A stretch of DNA of 7,535 nucleotides. It comes from an uncultured bacterium. GTDB lineage: Bacteria > Acidobacteriota > UBA890. This document shows, one piece after another, positions 1 to 4,649 of the stretch. Under the pieces are notes generated by a model. It searched no databases and was not told the origin of the DNA. It was given only the letters and a program-made list of their open reading frames with translations. Both the position numbers and the translations under genes were made by a program. Numbering within the stretch: the first letter of the stretch is position 1; each line of letters starts with the position of its first letter. The stretch lies in the NCBI GenBank assembly GCA_937922775.1, contig CALAKE010000035.1, positions 1 to 7,535 of the forward strand. Direction: 5' to 3'.

Positions 1-169
1 CGATCTCGTTCTCTCCCTCGAATATGTCGACGGAGGGGCTCCAGCTCGCGGTGATGCCTTCCTCATCGGAGCTGTCGGCAGCTCCGGAATTGGCCTCGCT
101 CAAGAGATTGTCCATGCGGCGATGCAGGACCCTGAGCTCACGAAATGGATCGAATCTGACCATATGCAT
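1..169 (-). CDS. Small heat shock protein, Hsp20/alpha-crystallin family (N-terminal part, cut by window edge)
   Basis: Reading the minus strand from an ATG at 169 gives 56 codons without a stop up to the window edge. The protein begins MHMVRFDPFRELRVLHRRMD and later has W43-S-P-S-V-D-I-F-E at 43-51, then ENEI. This is the typical opening of bacterial Hsp20 proteins: an amphipathic R-F-D-P-F-R-E-L helix, an acidic variable linker (about 26-40), then the first beta strand of the alpha-crystallin domain. Family members are ATP-independent holdase chaperones of about 140-160 residues, so roughly 90 residues lie outside the window. A strong Shine-Dalgarno (AAGGAGGT, 174-181) precedes ATG169 by about 5 nt. 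A second in-frame ATG at 163 is possible but is spaced 11 nt from GGAGG. The gene is transcribed away from the rest of the window and has its own promoter. The family call is from residue pattern only, and the diagnostic C-terminal part is not visible. Confidence 0.85.
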   Translation of the reverse strand, partial: MHMVRFDPFRELRVLHRRMDNLLSEANSGAADSSDEEGITASWSPSVDIFEGENEI

Positions 170-219
170 AGTGACCTCCTTCTCGCTTCTTTCTTTCGCC
201 GGGCGCCTAGCCTGGCGTA

Positions 220-236
220 TCAAGATCAAATCTTGA
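220..236. promoter_or_regulatory. Inverted repeat at the predicted hsp20 transcription start (candidate operator)
   Basis: TCAAGAT (220-226), CAA, ATCTTGA (230-236) forms a perfect 7-bp dyad with a 3-nt centre. It covers the predicted start of the hsp20 transcript, a classic position for a repressor site. CTTGAGT at 232-238 equals one half-site of the HAIR element bound by HspR (CTTGAGT-N7-ACTCAAG). However, the two half-sites here face in the opposite polarity, so HspR binding cannot be claimed. The dyad could alternatively form an RNA hairpin at the 5' end of the leader. Confidence 0.45.
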
Positions 237-240
237 GTAG

Positions 241-269
241 ATCATATTATATGACTTAGGTGAAGTCAA
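241..269 (-). promoter_or_regulatory. Sigma70-type promoter driving hsp20
   Basis: On the minus strand there is TTGACT (264-269) as -35 and TATGAT (241-246) as -10, separated by exactly 17 nt. An overlapping TATAAT lies inside the spacer with only 12 nt spacing. The start of transcription would fall near 233-235, giving a leader of about 65 nt before ATG169. The match to the housekeeping consensus is good, and no sigma32-type promoter (CTTGAA plus CCCCAT) was seen. This suggests that heat control, if any, acts through a repressor rather than an alternative sigma factor; that is inference. Confidence 0.7.
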
Positions 270-283
270 CAACCATGAGTCAT
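252..283. promoter_or_regulatory. Dyad cluster over the -35 and spacer of the hsp20 promoter
   Basis: TGACTT (252-257), AGGTG, AAGTCA (263-268) is a perfect 6-bp inverted repeat overlapping the -35 hexamer and the spacer. Just upstream, ATGAGTCAT (275-283) is a 9-bp palindrome containing the same TGA-TCA half-site. Their location on the promoter suggests protein binding sites. In AT-rich intergenic DNA short dyads also arise by chance, so this is a moderate-confidence call. Confidence 0.35.
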
Positions 284-389
284 AAAGCAACAGATTATTT
301 TCAGGCTGCGCAATCCTCTCCTCGCTGATTTGCGATTCAACCTTGCGGCCCGAGGTCAGCGGCTTGCCCGCTGGCACCTGGGGAGCATT

Positions 390-409
390 CGGCGCTCGGA
401 TGGGCGCCG
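390..409. other. Hairpin-capable inverted repeat in the leader of the PIN-TRAM gene
   Basis: CGGCGC (390-395) pairs with GCGCCG (404-409) across an 8-nt loop, ending 16 nt before the ATG at 426. No T-tract follows on either strand, so it is not an intrinsic terminator. It may be an mRNA leader hairpin or simply a GC-rich coincidence. Confidence 0.25.
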
Positions 410-425
410 CTGATTGGAGCGATGA

Positions 426-1550
426 ATGAGCAACGAAGATTATCCTGACGTACCTCCAAAGGCATATACTCTGCCGCATACATATCTTTCCGCCGGTGGG
501 AATCGTTCTTCCGCGGCGGCGCATTCATGGAGGCTACTCCTGGGCTTCATGCTCATACGCATTCTTTTCGTTCTCACGCTCGCCGGAATGGGCTACTTCC
601 TGCACCCTTGGGGCTTGGCCCGGGAGCAGGGGCTGATTCTCGGCCTGGCCTTCTCGGCTGGAATGATTGCCACCGAAGTGAGGCTCCGCAGGCTTACTTC
701 CAAGGTGCTATTCGGCGGATTGCTCGGGGTCTCGCTGGGACTGATCCTGGCGCTCGGGTTCGGAGCGATCACCCGCCGGATGGTGATTACGTCCGAGACC
801 GCATCCTTTCTACAGGCCCTCTACATCGTCGTGCTCGGCTATTTGGGCCTGGTGGTGGGCTCCAAGAAGGGTGAGTGGATGACGTTCGAGGCGGTCAAGG
901 GACTGTGGCAAGAGAGCTCCGGCTCGAGGCGCTTCAAGATCCTCGACACATCGGTCATCATCGACGGGCGCATACTGGATATCTGCGAGACGGGGTTCAT
1001 CGAGGGGAACCTCGTGGTGCCACAGTTCGTCCTGAAGGAGCTGCAGCAGATTGCCGATTCCGGCGACGCGCTGAAGCGAAATCGAGGTCGTCGCGGACTC
1101 GACATCCTGCAGCGCCTGCAGAAGCATGCCGACACACCGGTGCAAATCTCTGAAACTGATTTTCCCGAGGTGAAGGAAGTCGACCTCAAGCTCATCGAGT
1201 TGGCCAAACAGCTTTCGGGCCAGCTTGTCACCAACGATTTCAACCTCAGCAAAGTCGCCCAACTCCGTGGCGTTCCCGCACTCAACCTCAACGAACTGGC
1301 GAACGCGCTGAAGCCGGTTGTCCTGCCGGGCGAAGCCATGGCGGTTTACCTCATCAAGGAGGGCAAGGAGGCCGGGCAGGCGGTGGCCTATCTCGACGAT
1401 GGCACCATGGTCGTGGTCGATAATTCGGGGCACCTGATCGGAGAGACGATCGATATTGTCGTCACCTCGGTGCTCCAGACGACCGCCGGCAAGATGATTT
1501 TCGGCAAGAAGCCCGAGGACGCCCAGCTCCCCAAAAAGGGGCACGAATAG
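426..1550 (+). CDS. Membrane-anchored PIN-TRAM domain protein (YacL-like), putative RNase
   Basis: A 374-aa protein. Four hydrophobic segments (about 36-58, 68-84, 94-114 and 127-147) are followed by a PIN domain (about 169-290) and a C-terminal TRAM-like beta domain (about 298-360). The PIN domain shows the expected acidic metal-binding set: D174 in L-D-T-S-V-I-I-D-G-R, E205 in L-K-E-L-Q, D253, and D271 in V-T-N-D-F-N. PIN domains are Mg/Mn-dependent endoribonucleases and TRAM domains bind RNA, so a membrane-tethered RNA-processing enzyme is the likely role; its target is unknown. Order and length match the Bacillus YacL family. ATG426 is chosen because an in-frame TGA lies at 411 and GGAG (416-419) sits 6 nt upstream; a TTG at 414 is the only alternative. 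It is followed after 12 nt by the sigma factor gene, so the two are probably cotranscribed. No toxin-antitoxin partner is visible. Confidence 0.88.
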   Translation: MSNEDYPDVPPKAYTLPHTYLSAGGNRSSAAAHSWRLLLGFMLIRILFVLTLAGMGYFLHPWGLAREQGLILGLAFSAGMIATEVRLRRLTSKVLFGGLLGVSLGLILALGFGAITRRMVITSETASFLQALYIVVLGYLGLVVGSKKGEWMTFEAVKGLWQESSGSRRFKILDTSVIIDGRILDICETGFIEGNLVVPQFVLKELQQIADSGDALKRNRGRRGLDILQRLQKHADTPVQISETDFPEVKEVDLKLIELAKQLSGQLVTNDFNLSKVAQLRGVPALNLNELANALKPVVLPGEAMAVYLIKEGKEAGQAVAYLDDGTMVVVDNSGHLIGETIDIVVTSVLQTTAGKMIFGKKPEDAQLPKKGHE

Positions 1551-1556
1551 GGGAGC
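1526..1556 (+). promoter_or_regulatory. Predicted mRNA hairpin sequestering the sigma-gene Shine-Dalgarno
   Basis: GCTCCCC (1526-1532), inside the last codons of the PIN-TRAM gene, is the exact reverse complement of GGGGAGC (1550-1556), which contains the Shine-Dalgarno of the sigma gene. The loop is 17 nt and the stem can extend by two further C-G pairs beyond one mismatch. A competing 4-bp hairpin (CCCC 1529-1532 with GGGG 1538-1541) would leave the SD free. Ribosomes finishing the upstream gene would disrupt the stem, so translational coupling is likely. This is seen as base complementarity only. Confidence 0.45.
1551..1555 (+). promoter_or_regulatory. Shine-Dalgarno deciding a TTG start for the sigma factor
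   Basis: GGGAG (1551-1555) lies 7 nt before TTG1563. An in-frame TGA occupies 1560-1562, directly before the TTG, so no longer start is possible. The next in-frame candidate, ATG1593, lacks a nearby SD and would remove the first part of sigma region 2. Confidence 0.65.
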
Positions 1557-1562
1557 GGGTGA

Positions 1563-2216
1563 TTGATCGAGAACGGCTCAGACCGTGAGCTCATGGCGCG
1601 TAGCCGCGCCGGAGATACGGAAGCATTCCGCGTTCTTTTCGAGAGCAAGCACCAACGCGTCTATCTGATCGCACTTCAGGTTCTCGGAAACCCCTCGCAG
1701 GCCGAGGAGGTTGTTCAGGACGTGTTTCTCGCGCTCTGGCAGCACCTCGATCGATATCGTCCGCGGTTCGCGGTGGACACCTGGTTGACACGAATCGCCA
1801 CCAACCGGGCGATCGACGTGTGGAGGTCGCAGCGCCGCGAGCGCCCGACGGGGGGTGGCTCACGCAACGAAGAGGGTCACGCGACCGACGGCCAGCGCGC
1901 TTCGGGCTTGTCGCCCGGCGGAGGGCTGGCGGCAACCGGGCCTTCGGCAGAGCGTGAAAGCGAGGCGGGGCGGAACGGAGGCCCCGAAGCAGTCGCCCGG
2001 TGGCATGAAGTGCAGGCGATCTGGAACGACCTTGCCGACCTGCTTCCGCCCCAACAAAGAGCGGCGTTCGTGCTGCGTGAGATCGAGGAGATCTCTACCG
2101 GAGAGGTAGCGTCGACCCTCGGATGCAGCGCCTCGACGGTGCGATCTCACGTGGCAGAGGCACGGCGCACCCTGCAGGCGGCCCTCAGCGAGCGCTATCC
2201 GGAGTTGCTTCGTTAG
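1563..2216 (+). CDS. RNA polymerase sigma-70 family factor, ECF type
   Basis: A 217-aa protein with the two-domain layout of ECF sigma factors. Region 2 spans about 7-92, with D-R-E-L-M-A-R-S-R-A-G-D-T-E-A-F, then the A-E-E-V-V-Q-D-V-F-L helix (47-56), W73-L-T-R-I-A-T-N-R-A-I-D and a basic R-S-Q-R-R-E end. Region 4 spans about 146-210, with L-L-P-P-Q-Q-R-A-A-F and a helix-turn-helix T-G-E-V-A-S-T-L-G-C-S-A-S-T-V-R-S-H. ECF factors replace the primary sigma to direct RNA polymerase to a small regulon. The linker (about 93-143) is long, Gly/Arg/Glu-rich and probably disordered. The TTG start at 1563 is supported by an SD. It is cotranscribed with the PIN-TRAM gene upstream and followed by a likely terminator. 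The membrane protein at 2427 could be its partner, but no classical anti-sigma signature is present there. The regulon is unknown. Confidence 0.9.
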   Translation: MIENGSDRELMARSRAGDTEAFRVLFESKHQRVYLIALQVLGNPSQAEEVVQDVFLALWQHLDRYRPRFAVDTWLTRIATNRAIDVWRSQRRERPTGGGSRNEEGHATDGQRASGLSPGGGLAATGPSAERESEAGRNGGPEAVARWHEVQAIWNDLADLLPPQQRAAFVLREIEEISTGEVASTLGCSASTVRSHVAEARRTLQAALSERYPELLR

Positions 2217-2323
2217 CTCGAACCTCTCGCGATCTCTTGCCGAGCGTCGTCGCTCCTCGCCCCTGCGGCCCCTCGTAAGGTCCTGGCGAGCAGCGCCTGT
2301 TCCTTCCCCCGACAGGATCTCGT

Positions 2324-2347
2324 GGCCGGCCCTTTGGACGGTTTTTT
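2324..2347 (+). terminator. Probable rho-independent terminator after the sigma factor gene
   Basis: CCGGCC (2326-2331), loop CTTT, GGACGG (2336-2341) gives a GC-rich stem with one G-A mismatch, followed directly by six T (2342-2347). The stem may extend by two G-U pairs. It lies 108 nt after the sigma stop and 80 nt before the next gene, so it would separate the PIN-TRAM/sigma unit from the secretion operon. The internal mismatch lowers confidence. Confidence 0.5.
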
Positions 2348-2369
2348 ACTCCCATACGTATCTATGAGT

Positions 2370-2425
2370 GGAGGCAGGATCTCCATCTTCGTTTCGATGA
2401 GGTCAGGTTGTGAAGGGAGGCAGGA
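2370..2425 (+). repeat. Ten-base direct repeat containing the Shine-Dalgarno of the 298-aa gene
   Basis: GGAGGCAGGA occurs at 2370-2379 and again at 2416-2425, where it holds the SD of ATG2427. The first copy can fold on itself (GGAG 2370-2373 with CTCC 2381-2384). A separate 9-base repeat, CAGGATCTC, lies at 2313-2321 and 2375-2383. These may reflect local duplication; function is not evident. Confidence 0.35.
2415..2420 (+). promoter_or_regulatory. Strong Shine-Dalgarno that fixes the start of the 298-aa membrane protein
   Basis: GGGAGG (2415-2420) is 6 nt before ATG2427. Upstream in-frame starts exist (GTG2322, ATG2364, ATG2397), but none has an SD at proper distance, and GTG2322 would run through the predicted terminator. 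Confidence 0.7.
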
Positions 2426-2426
2426 C

Positions 2427-3323
2427 ATGAGCGAACGGCAAGACGATAAAGGGCGCGGCCCTGAGAAGCTCTTTCACGAGCTGAAGGATCGTCCCACACC
2501 GGAGCTCGATTCAAACCGTCTGTGGCAGCGAGTCGCCTCCGGGCTGACGCCGCGCCGCGCCCGCTGGTGGCAGATGGGGTCAAGGAGCGCAGCCGGGGTC
2601 ACGGATGGCGATCGAAGCTCTGAGCGGCCCGTCTCCGCCCGGCTCGGCTACGCCGTCGCCGGGATCGCGGTGCTGGCGCTCGCCACTTGGGCCGGTTTCG
2701 TTCTCATGGGTGGCGGGCTACCCGCGGCACCCGGGGAGGCCGGCCAGCTAGCAGAGACGGCGGGAACCGATGCCGCGACAGAGCCGAGGCTCGGAGCCCG
2801 GATCGTGAGGCTCGCGCCTGAGCTGCCCGACGTTCCTGCTGAGGTGGCAGATGCCGGCGAGAAGGTGAGTTCGGTGAACCTCCAGGTCAGGTTGGTGCGA
2901 GGCTTCAGCGGGCCGGTTCCCGCGGACGTGGAGGCTGTCGCTGCGCTTGCAGCTGGCGGGGCCGACGTCCTTGCGGACGTTCGGCCGGAGGTCGCGTCCT
3001 TGCCTTTCGACGAGTACGGCTTGGTTGGGCGCTGGGAGGGCGAGATATCCGCCATTCAGTCAGTGGAGGCAGGCCTATCGGGCGACTACGCCTTGAGCTT
3101 CGTAACTGCCGAGAGCGTGCTTTCTGGCAACTACGTCGAGCTCAACGAGGTCCGTCTCGTCGGCGAGATGGATCTTCTGGTCGCCTCGAGCCTGAGGCTG
3201 GAGCCAGGACGCCTCTACCTGCTCGGTGTGGTGGAGCCTGGAGAGGAGGCTCCTTCGATTATCCTGGCGATCAAGGTTGTGGCCGCCGGCGACGTGCCGG
3301 GGATGGCCTCCCCGGTTCAGTAG
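2427..3323 (+). CDS. Single-pass membrane protein of unknown function, candidate regulator or secretion accessory protein
   Basis: A 298-aa protein that I do not recognise as a named family. Residues 1-72 are charged and cytoplasmic-like, with an amphipathic stretch about 26-48 (L-D-S-N-R-L-W-Q-R-V). One membrane helix follows (about 73-94), then an Ala/Pro/Glu-rich linker (about 95-145) and a beta-rich module (about 148-287) with alternating hydrophobics: V-N-L-Q-V-R-L-V, L-P-F-D-E-Y, S-L-R-L-E-P-G-R-L-Y-L-L-G-V and I-I-L-A-I-K-V-V. Positive residues before the helix predict cytoplasmic N and periplasmic C ends. Position after an ECF sigma gene and the N-in, C-out topology recall an anti-sigma factor. 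However, the whole protein lacks cysteine, so the usual zinc anti-sigma motif is absent. Only 15 nt separate it from the GspF-like gene, so it is more surely part of the secretion operon; a pilus/secretion accessory role is equally possible. Start fixed by the SD at 2415. Confidence 0.75.
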   Translation: MSERQDDKGRGPEKLFHELKDRPTPELDSNRLWQRVASGLTPRRARWWQMGSRSAAGVTDGDRSSERPVSARLGYAVAGIAVLALATWAGFVLMGGGLPAAPGEAGQLAETAGTDAATEPRLGARIVRLAPELPDVPAEVADAGEKVSSVNLQVRLVRGFSGPVPADVEAVAALAAGGADVLADVRPEVASLPFDEYGLVGRWEGEISAIQSVEAGLSGDYALSFVTAESVLSGNYVELNEVRLVGEMDLLVASSLRLEPGRLYLLGVVEPGEEAPSIILAIKVVAAGDVPGMASPVQ

Positions 3324-3338
3324 GAGTACAGGCGGGCA

Positions 3339-4649
3339 ATGGCTGACTATCGCTGTCGGGTCGGAACACGAGAGGGCGCCATCATCGAGCGCTCTGTGGG
3401 GGCCGTTTCTTCCTCTGCTGCTCGCAAGCAGCTGCAGGAGGAAGGACTTCAGGTGTTCCAGGTTCGTCGTGTCGGTGGTTGGCTCGAGGCCGCGACCGCG
3501 ACGGCCGGCGCTGCCTCCAGTGCAGTGTCGGTTCCTGCTACCAGCGCGGCGGAGGCGACGTCCGCGAAGGCGACCTTGCGATCGAGGTTCGAATCGTGGC
3601 GGCACCGCCCGATCAAGAAGTCGGACCTATTGTTGTTCAGCCAAGAGATGGCGGCTCTGGTCAAAGCTGGACTGCCTTTGCTGCGTTGCCTGGACATCCT
3701 GCGGGCACGCCGATCGGGGACGCGTGCCGGCGAGCTCCTCGACCAAGTGCGAGAGCGCGTCGCGACAGGGGCCGACTTGTCGAGTGCCTTCGGGGCGGAA
3801 GGGGAACAATACGGAATCCCACCGCTCTACACGACGACTCTCGAAATCGGTGAGGCGAGTGGTGATCTAGACGGCGCGTTGCGGCGCTACGCCACCCACC
3901 TGGAACGGGCACAGAAGCTTCGCAGCCGCGTGAAGGGCGCACTCATCTATCCGGCAGTGTTGTTCTCTGCCTCACTGGTCGTTCTGTCGATTCTCATCGG
4001 CTTCGTGCTCCCCAGGTTCTCCTCTTTTTATGCCAGCTACGAGGCGGAATTGCCGCTGGTTACCCGCCTCCTTGTGACCTCGACAAACGCAATGCGGGCC
4101 TGGTGGGGGGTCGTATTCGTGAGCCTCGCCGTTGTCGGCGTGGTCCTGTTCACATGGATGCGAACAGAGGGTGGACGATTGCGGAGTGCCGTCTGGAAGC
4201 AGCGTCTGCCCATGTTCGGCGGCATGAGGCGTCGATATCTCGATATTGAAGCCACACGCACGCTGTCCACCCTGTTGCGTGGTGGGGCCCCGCTGGTGCA
4301 CGCGCTCGACGTCGTGATCCGCAGCTCGAGCGATGTCGCGTATCGGCTCAAGCTGGCGCGCGTGCGGGAGCTGGCGGTGGAAGGAAGCAGCTTGCACAAC
4401 GCCTTCGAGGAGGAAGGTCTACTCGACCCCATGGGGCTCGAGATGGTGGAAGTCGGGGAGTCCACCGGGGCCCTCGAGGAGATGCTCGAGCACGTGTCGA
4501 CCACCTATGACGAAATCCTCGACCGCCAGCTCAGTACCGCGGTCAGCCTGCTCGAGCCCGCCGTGCTCGTGACCATGGGAGTCCTGCTCGCCGCGATCCT
4601 GATGTCGCTCTACCTACCGCTATTCAACATCGTGCAGGTGGTCGGATGA
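3339..4649 (+). CDS. gspF: Type II secretion / type IV pilus inner-membrane platform protein, GspF/PilC family
   Basis: A 436-aa protein, slightly longer than the usual 400. It has a short N-terminal domain (3-45) with the Y-R-C-R opening common in this family, an Ala/Thr-rich linker (about 50-80), and two repeated T2SSF domains (about 96-225 and 302-428). Each repeat carries the family signature: K-A-G-L-P-L-L-R at 109-116 with G-E-A-S-G-D-L at 171-177, and R-G-G-A-P-L-V at 314-320 with G-E-S-T-G-A-L at 373-379. Three membrane helices are visible at about 204-225, 255-275 and 405-428. GspF forms the membrane platform that the GspE ATPase acts on to extract pseudopilins. Start ATG3339: TAGGAG lies 12 nt upstream and a weaker GGCGGG 2 nt upstream, so initiation may be helped by coupling to the preceding gene. 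The end overlaps gspE by ATGA. T2SS versus T4P identity cannot be settled from this protein alone. Confidence 0.92.
   Translation: MADYRCRVGTREGAIIERSVGAVSSSAARKQLQEEGLQVFQVRRVGGWLEAATATAGAASSAVSVPATSAAEATSAKATLRSRFESWRHRPIKKSDLLLFSQEMAALVKAGLPLLRCLDILRARRSGTRAGELLDQVRERVATGADLSSAFGAEGEQYGIPPLYTTTLEIGEASGDLDGALRRYATHLERAQKLRSRVKGALIYPAVLFSASLVVLSILIGFVLPRFSSFYASYEAELPLVTRLLVTSTNAMRAWWGVVFVSLAVVGVVLFTWMRTEGGRLRSAVWKQRLPMFGGMRRRYLDIEATRTLSTLLRGGAPLVHALDVVIRSSSDVAYRLKLARVRELAVEGSSLHNAFEEEGLLDPMGLEMVEVGESTGALEEMLEHVSTTYDEILDRQLSTAVSLLEPAVLVTMGVLLAAILMSLYLPLFNIVQVVG

Noticed and set aside
170..234. RNA thermometer in the hsp20 leader
   Set aside because: Leader hairpins such as CGCC-AGGCTA-GGCG are possible, but I found no stretch complementary to the AGGAGGT Shine-Dalgarno and no fourU or ROSE-type signature.
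24..236. Plus-strand open frame of 70 codons at the left end
   Set aside because: It is the shadow of the hsp20 start and its promoter on the minus strand; no SD and no family resemblance.
269..358. Rightward promoter for the PIN-TRAM gene
   Set aside because: CATAAA (281), GATTAT (292) and TTGCGA (330) were tried as hexamers, but none has a partner at 16-18 nt. The real promoter, which must exist, could be of another class.
810..1544. Minus-strand open frame of 244 codons opposite the PIN-TRAM gene
   Set aside because: The plus-strand frame has all PIN catalytic acids and a good SD. The antisense translation looks compositionally random.
2334..2364. Possible sigma70 promoter TTGGAC / TATCTA before the 298-aa gene
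   Set aside because: The spacing is 19 nt and both hexamers are poor; the -35 lies inside the terminator stem. Not strong enough to list.
2322..2426. N-terminal extension of the 298-aa protein from GTG2322 (35 extra residues)
   Set aside because: The extension would run through the hairpin-T terminator and has no SD at 2322, 2364 or 2397, whereas ATG2427 has GGGAGG at 6 nt.
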